From contig CAKZWF010000050.1 in the NCBI GenBank assembly GCA_937921865.1, positions 1 to 64,000 on the forward strand: a stretch of 64,000 nucleotides of DNA. The letters run 5' to 3'. Under the pieces are notes generated by a model. That model did not search any database, was not told the origin of the DNA, and saw nothing but the letters and a program-made list of their open reading frames with translations. How positions within the stretch are numbered: the stretch's first letter is position 1; each line of letters begins with the position of its first letter. The stretch is from an uncultured Pseudomonadales bacterium (GTDB taxonomy: Bacteria; Pseudomonadota; Gammaproteobacteria; Pseudomonadales; Azotimanducaceae). The position numbers and the translations under genes were made by a program. Shown here piece by piece: positions 43,115 to 51,772 of this stretch.

Positions 43115-43330
43115 CGGATCACCAATTCATGGAGACTTCCTGCCCTGATCTTCACTCACCCTCCCGAACCATCCAGTCTGATCCCCGCAAACAAGATCCA
43201 GTCGTAACCTGGTCTTCAATACTGTAGCTAAACATACGCAGGCGCTTTAACTACAGATAAACCCGGACCGACCAGACTAGCACACGTGATAGCATTCTAA
43301 GTCGGGCAAAATCAGACAACAGGTACAACA

Positions 43331-44206
43331 ATGCAGGAATTCGAAGGAAAGGTCGCAGTCATCACAGGTGCAGCGAGTGGAATTGGCCGTGCCTTGACGG
43401 AAAAATGTATCGCAGAAGGGATGCATGTCGTGATGGCGGATATCGAAGAGGCTGTTCTTACTGAGGTATCAGCAAAGCTCCAGGCGACGACTAACAACAA
43501 GGTTCTGCCTGTGGTCACCAATGTTGCCCTTGAGTCCGAACTACGCAATGTACTCAAAGAAGCGCTTGATAACTTCGATGGTGTTCATCTGCTGTTTAAC
43601 AATGCGGGTGTGGGTGGAGGCGGCAACGCGTGGACAGCAACACAGAAAGATTGGGATTGGGTACTGGGCGTAAACCTATGGAGCGTGATCTATGGTCTGC
43701 GGATCTTTGTACCGCAGATGATTTCCCAGAACACACCTTGCCATATTGTGAATACTGCATCGGTTGCCGGGCTCATCGGAGGAAGCACGAACGCTCTCTA
43801 TTCAGCAACAAAACATGGTGTGGTGGCACTCACAGAGAATCTGTTTCGGGACTTACACAACGAAAACACCCAGATTGGCTGTTCCGTATTGTGTCCAGGA
43901 TTCGTTAACACCAATATTTTCGATAGCGGCAGAAATCGTCCTGAGGATCTTCAAAATCAAGCTGCTCCAGCGGCACCTACAGCGGAAGATGAGCAACGGA
44001 TAGCGATGTTCAAGGAGGTACTAAAGCAAGGGATGCAACCTGAAGACATTGCTGAAATTGTATTCGATGGCATTCGCAATGACCGACTGTACATACTTTC
44101 ACACGATCACTTCAACGATATGATCAAGCTTCGTGCCGACAATATCACCAGCGGAAATAACCCGGAACAGGTAGACCCCTCCATGGCGCAGCTCACACGA
44201 GGATAG
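43331..44206 (+). CDS. SDR family oxidoreductase
   Basis: A 291-residue short-chain dehydrogenase with TGAASGIGR, NNAGVGGGG, the catalytic YSATKHG, and an Asp after the second strand (MADIEEAV) that fits NAD(H). The extended C-terminus with HFNDMIKLRADNI is typical of SDRs of the NAD-dependent alcohol type. A 216-nt gap separates it from the divergent Cu ATPase gene. A right-end repeat lies 16 bases after its stop. Confidence 0.9.
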   Translation: MQEFEGKVAVITGAASGIGRALTEKCIAEGMHVVMADIEEAVLTEVSAKLQATTNNKVLPVVTNVALESELRNVLKEALDNFDGVHLLFNNAGVGGGGNAWTATQKDWDWVLGVNLWSVIYGLRIFVPQMISQNTPCHIVNTASVAGLIGGSTNALYSATKHGVVALTENLFRDLHNENTQIGCSVLCPGFVNTNIFDSGRNRPEDLQNQAAPAAPTAEDEQRIAMFKEVLKQGMQPEDIAEIVFDGIRNDRLYILSHDHFNDMIKLRADNITSGNNPEQVDPSMAQLTRG

Positions 44207-44221
44207 TGCTGGTGTACCGCC

Positions 44222-44262
44222 TGATCGCCTACCTTGGTACTTTACTCTGACCGCAGAGATTC
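44222..44262. repeat. Dispersed element right end
   Basis: TGATCGCCTACCTTGGTACT continues TTACTCTGACCGCAGAGATTC. It lies between the SDR stop and the minus-strand remnant at 44266. Confidence 0.65.
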
Positions 44263-44265
44263 AAG

Positions 44266-44379
44266 TCATTGCCCGGACCAGATCGCTTCTCCAGTATCGG
44301 GCAACTGGCGAGCTTCCGGATTATCCCAATCGAAATCATCAGAATACTCGTGTTCGCAAACGGTAAGAGGCGTGGAAGA
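44266..44379 (-). pseudogene. C-terminal gene remnant abutting repeat (unrecognised)
   Basis: An open frame of 37 codons without a start, ending with TGA 44266-44268. Its tail EYSDDFDWDNPEARQLPDTG reads like protein but I do not recognise it. Its stop lies four bases from a dispersed-element right end, the same arrangement as at other genes. Confidence 0.3.
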
Positions 44380-44385
44380 CTATGA

Positions 44386-44652
44386 GTGGGAGAACCAATA
44401 GGAAGAGTGGCCGGCGCGTATCCCTACAATCGCCGGCACGCACCCAGTTCGACGTTGAACACCAATATCGTCGACATGGCACGATTTTCGGCAGCGATGC
44501 TCAACCAGGGCACGCTGGGAGATTCGAAAATCATTGGCGCAAACGCATTGGCGGCAATGTGGTCGCCTGCGTGGACCAGCACAGATGACCCGAACCGCCA
44601 GGCAAGCCACCTCGCCAATCTTCAGACACAGCGACAATTTGTTATCAGCTGA
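44386..44652 (+). pseudogene. Serine hydrolase (beta-lactamase-fold) C-terminal fragment
   Basis: An 88-residue frame (GTG 44386) containing YPYNRRHAPSSTLNTNIVDM and ARFSAAMLNQGTLGDSKIIG, which match the region of class C-like serine hydrolases/esterases just before the C-terminal helix (SSTLxTNxxDMARW). The nucleophile SxxK part is absent, so the fragment is not a working hydrolase. It ends 80 nt before the secreted VOC gene. Confidence 0.6.
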
Positions 44653-44732
44653 ATTTGTCCTGGATTGATTCGAGCGAGATCGCTAAGTTGGCAGTAACTC
44701 TCTTGGGCCTGCTAACAGGATATTCGCTTCAC

Positions 44733-46136
44733 ATGACCCTGAAAATTTTCGGCTCGCGGATACGTCAAGTTTATCGCGCGCTGTTTGTGACGGTCGCCTG
44801 CGCCTCGTTTGCGCACAGCGCCGAAATTGATTTTACCCGACACCTCGCGCAATACGGCGTCAGCAACGAATCGTCCACCGTGTACGAAGACACATTTACC
44901 GGCACGTCTGGTAAAGCACGGCTGATCGTCACGACCACCGGCCAGATCACAGTCATTGAAGTGAACCTCAATGGCGTTGAAGTCATCGCCAGCGGAGACA
45001 TTGGCTCTACGTCGGCGATAGAAGTGCAGACCCAACTCATAGAAGACAATGTCCTACAGGTCACCATCCAGGGTACACCTGACAGCTCTGCACGGCTGAG
45101 AATCAAGCAGTCGGCTGATGTTGAACTGCAGGTCTATTCAAGAGTGCATTTCAACACCAACGTCAGCAACTTTTCGACGTCCCGCGAGTTTTACGGCAAT
45201 CTCGGATTCGAAACGTTGACAGGTTTTCCCGATACCAACACTTTAGCAATGGCGCGTGCAATCGGGATAGAAACACCAACCTCGTACGATGGCTCAAAGG
45301 GTGATGCTGCTGGAGGCTATCTACTGCATGGAGAATTGATCGGAGTCGGTGGATTCAGCGGCGGGCTCATTGATCTCATTGAATTTTCGATCCCAAGGAA
45401 CGAAGAACCACCCTACGCTGCGCTCAATCACCTCGGCATGGCCCGCGCGGCAATGCACACCACCAACCTTGATGCTGATTACGCTTATATGCAGACACTG
45501 GGAGTTGAGTTCTTGTCTGCGCCCGTTGATCGTTCAGACGGAACGCGATTCGCTATCTTCATGGATCCAGACGGGACCTACTATGAGCTGATCGAAGTAG
45601 AAGGCGAAGATGAACCCGATGAGCTGGAAACCAGCCATATCGTCAGCCTTGGTCACGTCAACGTCAACGTCAGTGATTTCGCACGTTCGGCTGCCTGGTA
45701 CCAGATGCTGGGTTACCAGGTGCTGGAAAAACTGGCTCCGACCGATTCCGCCGATGTCGCCAATGCGCTGGGATTCAAAGATGGCTACGAGATAGACGGC
45801 GCCGTTCTCCAACATCCAGGGGATGAGTCGACTCTGGAGTTGGTTCAATGGATCCGGCCATACAACCCAGAATCAGCATACGCCGTGCCTGTGAACCATT
45901 TCGGTATTCATCGAATGGCGTTTGCAACCAGTGATATCGAGGCTGATGTCGCCGTGCTCAAAGCCCAGGGCGTCGAATTTGTTTCAGAAATAACGCCCTG
46001 TTGTTCCGGCCCTGATTCCTGGGGCAGCATCGTGGCTTTTTACGACCCGGACGGAACAATCGTTGAGCTGGTCGAACAACCCGGATTCAATCAGTTGATT
46101 CGATTTACGAGATGGCTGAAAAATTTTTTCTCCTGA
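44733..46136 (+). CDS. Secreted protein with two glyoxalase-fold (VOC) domains
   Basis: A 467-residue protein. ATG 44733 gives a signal peptide (RALFVTVACASFAHSA); a longer TTG frame begins in the pseudogene. After a unique region of about 110 residues rich in Thr/Ser/Val, two VOC modules follow (HFNTNVSNFSTSREFYGNLG, then HVNVNVSDFARSAAWYQMLG). Each ends with a paired GTYYELIEVEG / GTIVELVEQPG strand carrying an acidic ligand. Both may bind metal. The role is unknown; secreted double VOC proteins are uncommon. Convergent with the small membrane protein gene. Confidence 0.75.
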   Translation: MTLKIFGSRIRQVYRALFVTVACASFAHSAEIDFTRHLAQYGVSNESSTVYEDTFTGTSGKARLIVTTTGQITVIEVNLNGVEVIASGDIGSTSAIEVQTQLIEDNVLQVTIQGTPDSSARLRIKQSADVELQVYSRVHFNTNVSNFSTSREFYGNLGFETLTGFPDTNTLAMARAIGIETPTSYDGSKGDAAGGYLLHGELIGVGGFSGGLIDLIEFSIPRNEEPPYAALNHLGMARAAMHTTNLDADYAYMQTLGVEFLSAPVDRSDGTRFAIFMDPDGTYYELIEVEGEDEPDELETSHIVSLGHVNVNVSDFARSAAWYQMLGYQVLEKLAPTDSADVANALGFKDGYEIDGAVLQHPGDESTLELVQWIRPYNPESAYAVPVNHFGIHRMAFATSDIEADVAVLKAQGVEFVSEITPCCSGPDSWGSIVAFYDPDGTIVELVEQPGFNQLIRFTRWLKNFFS

Positions 46137-46143
46137 ACCCACT

Positions 46144-46500
46144 TCAGGCTGTACACCATTTCGATCTCTGAAAGAACAGGAAAATACTCAAGGTCGCCAG
46201 TACAGCGTGCATGACCACACCCGCCTGCTGATCTCCCGCCAGCAGCAAAGAGACCAATAGACCTGTGTGGAAAGTGACCAGGATCCCCAGCACCACCGTC
46301 ACAACGCTGAGATCACTCCTGCTCCGCCACGACCACAGCGATACAGATGCTATTGCCAGGGCCGCAAATCCATAATGCATAGACCACATATTGCCTTTTC
46401 CCGCAGCAATGACGCCTTCGCTACCCCCTATCAGGGACGCGGCAGCAAGTATTTCTGTCAGAAAATTGAGGACCAGCAGAGTAGCGAAAGCGTATTTCAT
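46144..46500 (-). CDS. Small integral membrane protein
   Basis: A 118-residue protein with about four hydrophobic segments (KYAFATLLVLNFLTEILAAA, FAALAIASVSLW, VVTVVLGILVTFHTGLLVSL, VVMHAVLATLSIFLFF). I do not recognise the family. It lies 23 nt after the RDD gene and may be its partner or part of the transcript. Confidence 0.55.
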   Translation of the reverse strand: MKYAFATLLVLNFLTEILAAASLIGGSEGVIAAGKGNMWSMHYGFAALAIASVSLWSWRSRSDLSVVTVVLGILVTFHTGLLVSLLLAGDQQAGVVMHAVLATLSIFLFFQRSKWCTA

Positions 46501-46523
46501 GTGGCGTCCTTGCAGTGGTTTGC

Positions 46524-47003
46524 TCAGAATTTGAAGACACGGATCACAACAGTGCCTGCCACGAGGTCATGCAGACATCGTCGTTGTTTCCGGAATATAA
46601 GAAGGTGGTCGACCAGCGGTATCAGTCCCACAGGCGGTAGCGCGATGACAAACAGGAGCGGGAAAAACACAGCTCTCAGGCAGATCAGCTTCCATAGCGG
46701 CGCGGGTATAAATTTCCAGTGACCATCTTCCCCTGAAGATACCGAGACAATGGCAATTCCCATGATGACTTTGCCGAGGGTCTGGCCACGCCGCCATAGC
46801 GTATAGCCGTTCAGAATCAGATAGCTGAGTACCGCCGTTAGCAGCACCCACAGGACCCACCAGAAGTCAGCGTAATCTTCGGCATCTTCGACAAAGCCAA
46901 ATATCATCACCAGCAGCAGAGTCAAAGCAGGTACAAAAAGGCCGTCGAGCAAGGTCGCGACCAGGCGCCGTGATCTCGTGGCTAAAGGCCACCGGTCATT
47001 CAT
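46524..47003 (-). CDS. RDD-family membrane protein
   Basis: A 159-residue protein from ATG 47003, overlapping the PQQ-propeller stop by 8 nt. The RSRRLVATLLDGLFVPALTL start, WRRGQTLGKVIMGIAIV and RCLHDLVAGTVVI are the RDD signature (Arg, Asp, Asp residues around helix starts). Two to three membrane segments. RDD proteins are poorly characterised; some act as ion antiporters. Confidence 0.78.
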   Translation of the reverse strand: MNDRWPLATRSRRLVATLLDGLFVPALTLLLVMIFGFVEDAEDYADFWWVLWVLLTAVLSYLILNGYTLWRRGQTLGKVIMGIAIVSVSSGEDGHWKFIPAPLWKLICLRAVFFPLLFVIALPPVGLIPLVDHLLIFRKQRRCLHDLVAGTVVIRVFKF

Positions 47004-48633
47004 GCTCGGGTTCCAGCTGAAACACCAGCAGAGCATTGCCAGCTCGCTGTTCTCCGACATACGCATAGCCAGCAGAAACAATCAGCAGGTCATCCGCAAT
47101 CATCGGCCCATGCGCATCGAACGCTCCGCCATGGCTGGCAACACCGTTCACTGATGGGTATTCACGAAAAGCATCGTGTGACCACACCCGCTCGCCCGTG
47201 GTCGCGGAGATTATCTCCAGATAACCATCCATACTGCCAGCCACAACAACATCGTTGGTCGCGGTCACCGCTGCCGAGTAGCCGAATACACATTCCTGCG
47301 AGTCGCAGCGCGAGGCCCTGCTGTAGCTCCACAATCGACTGCCGGTAGTGATGTCCAGAGCATACAGTCCTGGCGCAGCTTCACCTGGAGCTGGAAAACC
47401 CATGACTTTCTTGTCACTGATCGGAACAAACACCATGCCAAGATTCTCATTGGCGGCCAGCCCCCAATGCACACCCCCGATGATGCCACCCCTGCCCAGT
47501 TTCTCAGTCCAGATCCTTTCACCGGTTCGGCGATCCAGCGCATGGACGTCGGCAGATTTCTGACCCGCGATGATGATTTTTCGCCCGGACTCGGTTTGCA
47601 CCAGCATGGTTGGTGCACCGAAGTCCACATCGGGTCCGTGGGGATCTGGACAATTAGGGTGATTCAGCGCTTCGATGTTACACGCCGCGGTGTAGGCATC
47701 GTTTTTCGTATACTGGCGAATCCACACTATTTTTCCAGTCGCAGCCTCCACGGCAAAGATAGCGTCGCTGGTATCGGTAGTTGGATGGCTGTAGTTCTGC
47801 CCGGTTCCAAAAAACAACCAGTCCAGGTCTGCGTCATAGCTCGGCGCGCCCCAGACTGCCGCACCACTTGGGCCATATTTCGAAACAAAAAGCCAGTGAG
47901 AGCCCGTGTTCTCTGCAGCCTTTTCAATGGTGGGCAGATACCAGAGTTTATTACCGGTGCGGATATCGAGCGCCGCCATTCCGCCACTGGTCGTACAACA
48001 CCCATAAAGAGGATTCATGGCGATAGCCACTTCCAGCGACGACACTGGAACAAAGACGGCATCCTCGGTCACCAGCGGGGTACCCGAATACCAGGGCAGT
48101 GGTTCGTCCTCGACTGCAGCGTGCCAGACGAACTCACCGCTGGCTGCATCAACGGCATATACACCCTTGGTTCTATCATTAAAGATCAGGATCGCACGGC
48201 CATCGATTCTGCCAGGAACTATGGCACTGCTGATCTGCCCGGGGTGTTCAAACAACCAGCGTTCACAGCCCGTTTCTCGATCCAGCGCAACCAGACCGCG
48301 GCCGCCGTCACCGACAAAAATGGTGTCTTCGGTGATCAGCGGGTAGGACCGCGGTGCTGTGCTGGCAAGCCCATAAGTCCACTTGAGCGCCAGCCGGGCG
48401 GCGCTGTCTGCATCGATCGTGGATTCAGGCTGATAGCGCGTATTGTGGAGGTCGATACCCCATCCCACCCCATATGCTGAGGTGGGGCGCGCAACGGTAT
48501 CCACATCCGCACAGCTCGCATTGGCACCTGTAGTACAAACCATCGTGATTAGTACTATCAAGAACAACCCTGAGCAGCGCTGCCAAACGGCTGTAAACTG
48601 CGCTCGCAACCCTGACGGCAATCTTCTTCTCAC
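46996..48633 (-). CDS. PQQ-binding beta-propeller protein (polyvinyl-alcohol-dehydrogenase-like)
   Basis: A propeller of about 545 residues with repeated tryptophan-docking motifs (GRGLVALDRETGCERWLFE, GVYAVDAASGEFVWH, IISATTGERVWS). A vicinal Cys pair lies in YGCCTTSGGMAAL, as in PQQ alcohol dehydrogenases. A hydrophobic export segment (LFLIVLITMVCTTGANA) precedes it. The start is uncertain: GTG 48633 is used, but ATG 48543 or another codon is possible. No PQQ biosynthesis gene is here, so PQQ must come from elsewhere. It overlaps the RDD gene and follows the LLM genes, fitting one transcript. Confidence 0.75.
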   Translation of the reverse strand: MRRRLPSGLRAQFTAVWQRCSGLFLIVLITMVCTTGANASCADVDTVARPTSAYGVGWGIDLHNTRYQPESTIDADSAARLALKWTYGLASTAPRSYPLITEDTIFVGDGGRGLVALDRETGCERWLFEHPGQISSAIVPGRIDGRAILIFNDRTKGVYAVDAASGEFVWHAAVEDEPLPWYSGTPLVTEDAVFVPVSSLEVAIAMNPLYGCCTTSGGMAALDIRTGNKLWYLPTIEKAAENTGSHWLFVSKYGPSGAAVWGAPSYDADLDWLFFGTGQNYSHPTTDTSDAIFAVEAATGKIVWIRQYTKNDAYTAACNIEALNHPNCPDPHGPDVDFGAPTMLVQTESGRKIIIAGQKSADVHALDRRTGERIWTEKLGRGGIIGGVHWGLAANENLGMVFVPISDKKVMGFPAPGEAAPGLYALDITTGSRLWSYSRASRCDSQECVFGYSAAVTATNDVVVAGSMDGYLEIISATTGERVWSHDAFREYPSVNGVASHGGAFDAHGPMIADDLLIVSAGYAYVGEQRAGNALLVFQLEPEHE

Positions 48634-48664
48634 GAAGGCGACTTGCTCAAACGACTCCCTGACT

Positions 48665-49738
48665 TCAATAGGTCTGCCAACTGCGCAACTCCGGCAGCAC
48701 CTCTTTACAGAAAAGACGCATATTCTTTTCCGCATCTGCGCCGGATAAGCCTCCATAACTTACCTGTACCGTCAGATCGAAGTCGCCGATCTGAGTGCGA
48801 CGCTGGTCCAGCTTGTCGAGAATCTGCACGGGTGTACCCCAGGTATTGATATCCACAAAACCGTTCGCCGCTTCGTCCATGCCCGCTTCCTTCAGAAGTT
48901 CTGCATTGCTGGCGTAGTCGCCGTAGCCCTTCATCTGTTTGAAGTGGTCACCGGTCATCTCATAATGTTCCATGACCGTGATGTAGTAGTTGGCCATGTA
49001 CTCACGTGCATCAGCTTCAGCCTTCTCGGCACTTTCGTCACAGCTCAAGAAATCCACACACACTGGTGACGGTGCACGACTGCCGTGATGCTGTTGGTAG
49101 AGCGTTCGGAAGGTATCGAAGTGAGGTCCCATCTCCGCCCAGGGCTTCTGAGCAAAACTCATCATCTTGGCACCGAGTCTGGCGACAATCGGAACCGAGT
49201 CAGATGACATGCCCACCGCATAAAACCGATCTTTGAAGCTTGCGTACGGACCGGGACGAATTTGTGTGCGAGGCTGGTGGCCGTAGTGTTTGCCCCGACC
49301 TTCAAAAATGCCTGATTCAAGCGCTTCGATGATCAGTTCCGCCGCTTCGTCAAACCTGTCCCGGGCTTCATTCATGTCGACGCCAAAGGTGTCGTATTCC
49401 CGGCGTGCCAGACCTCGACCGATTCCAAACAAAGCCCGCCCCTGGCTCAGGTGGTCCAGTACAATCATCCTCTCCACCACTCGCAGCGGGTTGTGCCACG
49501 GCAGAATGACTGCCCCGGTCAGCAACTTGATCTGCTGTGTTTTCGCAGCCATGTGGGAAAGAAACTGGGTATTGTCCGGCGACATCGCGTAGTTGTAGAA
49601 GTGATGTTCAACCGCCGACAGCACGTCGAATCCAAGCGGCTCAGCAAGACCTGCAAGATGAATGTCCCGTGCCCAGGCCTCCGTATCGCTGATTCCATCC
49701 TCAAAATTCTGGAACACCATTAACAAACCAACTTTCAT
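48665..49738 (-). CDS. LLM-class flavin-dependent oxidoreductase
   Basis: A 357-residue bacterial-luciferase-like protein from ATG 49738 (AAGGA six bases upstream); a longer frame would start in the intergenic space. The text MKVGLLMVFQNFEDG, LGFDVLSAVEHHFYNYA and GRALFGIGRGLARREYDTFG fits the FMN-using LLM group. It likely pairs with a flavin reductase supplied elsewhere. It lies 55 nt after the second LLM gene and 31 nt before the PQQ-propeller gene. Confidence 0.85.
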   Translation of the reverse strand: MKVGLLMVFQNFEDGISDTEAWARDIHLAGLAEPLGFDVLSAVEHHFYNYAMSPDNTQFLSHMAAKTQQIKLLTGAVILPWHNPLRVVERMIVLDHLSQGRALFGIGRGLARREYDTFGVDMNEARDRFDEAAELIIEALESGIFEGRGKHYGHQPRTQIRPGPYASFKDRFYAVGMSSDSVPIVARLGAKMMSFAQKPWAEMGPHFDTFRTLYQQHHGSRAPSPVCVDFLSCDESAEKAEADAREYMANYYITVMEHYEMTGDHFKQMKGYGDYASNAELLKEAGMDEAANGFVDINTWGTPVQILDKLDQRRTQIGDFDLTVQVSYGGLSGADAEKNMRLFCKEVLPELRSWQTY

Positions 49739-49793
49739 TCGGATTCCTTGTTTTTCATTTCTTCGATTTTTTTGAGCTTCTGCTGCCTGATGA

Positions 49794-50801
49794 TTAGGGA
49801 TCGATGGCAAGGTTTTTACGGACCACTGGCAGCACCTGATTGGCAATATATTCGATTCTTCGACTGCCGCTGGCAACTGACTCTCCTGGAAACTGAGCCC
49901 AGAAATGCACATCAACAATCTGTGGATATTCCCGGAGCATCTCAGTCAGAGATGAAATGGCCAACTGTGCATCCCACAGCTCATACAATCCATCACGAAT
50001 GGCACTTTGCGCATCTGGAAACGCAGGCACCTCGTCGGGAGGGCCGAATGCACCCCAGCTCACATACTGATTCGTCTGATACAGCACATGCTCGCCAACA
50101 TGAGCCGCTTCCCGCTCAGGATCGGCGGAAATGATCGCCCAATTACCTGCACAGATGGCGCCCTGAGAAGGTTTTGCCAACGCATCGACATAGACGTCGT
50201 GACCAATACCGCCCGTGGACAGAAAACCATCCCCGAGTCTCGCAGCACGTTCGATTGCCGGTGGGCTCATGCCACCCATAAAGATACGTGGCGCTGTGTG
50301 CGGCGTTGGCGATACCTGGAGATTGTCCACATTGAAGCGCTTGCCACTATGACTCACTCGATTGCCGGACCAGGCTTGCCGCAGGATATCGATGCCTTCT
50401 TCCATCAGGCTAGGCCGATTGACCAGCTTGCGTCCGAAGTAATCAAACTCCAGTTCCCGATAGCCAAGACCAACCCCCAGATCAAACCGTCCGGAGGTCA
50501 GTATCGAAAGGGTTGCGGCATCTTCGGCAAGTCGTATCGGATCAGCCAGCGGCAGCAGCATCAGGTTGGTGCCGATACGTAAACGTTGCGTGCGCTCGCC
50601 TATCGCCGCCGCGATGACCAGAGGTGACGGGGTATATCCGTCATCGCAGAAATGGTGTTCGGTGAGCCAGACCGAGCCGAATCCCAGAGTCTCCGCCCAG
50701 ACTATCTGATCAAGCGACTCGCGATAGAGTGTCTCAAACGATCGGTTTTCTTGTGGATTACGAAAGTCGTACCACAGACCAAAATTTACCGAGCGGCTCA
50801 T
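49794..50801 (-). CDS. LLM-class flavin-dependent oxidoreductase
   Basis: A 335-residue luciferase-like monooxygenase: VNFGLWYDFRNPQENRSF, ETLGFGSVWLTEHHFCDDG and LRIGTNLMLLPLADPIRLAED are typical. It overlaps the alpha/beta hydrolase stop by 4 nt, suggesting the pair act on one substrate (oxygenation then hydrolysis). It differs clearly from the neighbouring LLM protein, so they are not recent duplicates. Confidence 0.85.
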   Translation of the reverse strand: MSRSVNFGLWYDFRNPQENRSFETLYRESLDQIVWAETLGFGSVWLTEHHFCDDGYTPSPLVIAAAIGERTQRLRIGTNLMLLPLADPIRLAEDAATLSILTSGRFDLGVGLGYRELEFDYFGRKLVNRPSLMEEGIDILRQAWSGNRVSHSGKRFNVDNLQVSPTPHTAPRIFMGGMSPPAIERAARLGDGFLSTGGIGHDVYVDALAKPSQGAICAGNWAIISADPEREAAHVGEHVLYQTNQYVSWGAFGPPDEVPAFPDAQSAIRDGLYELWDAQLAISSLTEMLREYPQIVDVHFWAQFPGESVASGSRRIEYIANQVLPVVRKNLAIDP

Positions 50802-51610
50802 ACCAGTCGCTGCAGAAAGCCGAGCACTGCAGTTCGGTACTCGTCCGGCTTTTCAATAAACGGCGCGTGGCCAACACCTTGCAGGGTCACCAGTTTTCCT
50901 TGAGGCAGAAGATCCGCGGCATAACCCCCGATGGCAGGGTCGACAACACCATCGCTGTCGCCACACACCACCAGAGCCGGAACATCCAGCAACCTCATCA
51001 TGCTGCGTTGGTCGATGTCTGCCAATGCAGCCAGTGAAGCGTCCGCACCAGGGCTTGCCTGCAATGCAAGCTCAAGAGTCCGGGCTTTAATTGCCTGGGT
51101 CACCGGCATGGCAAAAACCCCATCGTGATAAAGCGTGTACAGAAAATTTATACGATCCGCGCGAAGCGCTGCAACGGTAGCCTGGACGTCTGCAGCCTGG
51201 CCGCCGTGCGGAAAACCGTCAGCCTGGGTATATCTGGGTGTCGCGCCACACGTGGAGATCAACGCGGCAAGACGGGAACCCAGCTTACTGGCTGCGTCGA
51301 TTGCGACCGCACCGCCGAGTGACCACCCGTTCAATACCACGCGATGCAGCTCGAGTTGTGCACACAGAGCAACAACATCATCTCCCAACGCCGAAATCGA
51401 AACATCCGAGAAGTCTTTGCTGGACTGACCACAGTTACGCTGGTCGCAGGTAACAACCCCAAACTCAGCATCAACAAGCCAGGCGGTAACGTCATCCCAG
51501 ATACGATTACTCATACCCCAGCCGTGGCACAGGAGTATCGTCGGCTTTTCTGAACTGCCTGGAAAATGTTCGTAATAGACGTGACGATCTGCCACCGCTA
51601 ATGAACCCAA
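50798..51610 (-). CDS. Alpha/beta hydrolase
   Basis: A 270-residue alpha/beta-hydrolase. LCHGWGMSNRIWDD (oxyanion region), LNGWSLGGAVA (nucleophile Ser), the Asp in GDSDGVVDPAI and the GVGHAPF His form the triad. The start is TTG 51610 with a strong GGAGAG six bases upstream; a GTG five codons in is the alternative. It resembles 2-hydroxy-6-oxo-hydrolases and lactonases. Translationally coupled to the LLM gene that follows it. Confidence 0.84.
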   Translation of the reverse strand: MGSLAVADRHVYYEHFPGSSEKPTILLCHGWGMSNRIWDDVTAWLVDAEFGVVTCDQRNCGQSSKDFSDVSISALGDDVVALCAQLELHRVVLNGWSLGGAVAIDAASKLGSRLAALISTCGATPRYTQADGFPHGGQAADVQATVAALRADRINFLYTLYHDGVFAMPVTQAIKARTLELALQASPGADASLAALADIDQRSMMRLLDVPALVVCGDSDGVVDPAIGGYAADLLPQGKLVTLQGVGHAPFIEKPDEYRTAVLGFLQRLV

Positions 51611-51772
51611 CTACCTCTCTCCTTTCTCCTCGCTTCTGTCGAAGCATCCCGCACTTGCATTCCCCTGACATTTAATAGCATGGGTAACAGGCCAAGGCCA
51701 GAGAGGGGATGGCGAAATGAACCGGCAGAGGAGCCGCTTGTTAGTGGTTGACGGAGAATGAACCTCCGGGTT

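Noticed and set aside
47467-48480. 337-codon plus-strand frame over the PQQ-propeller gene
   Set aside because: Antisense to conserved propeller repeats; no recognisable motif.
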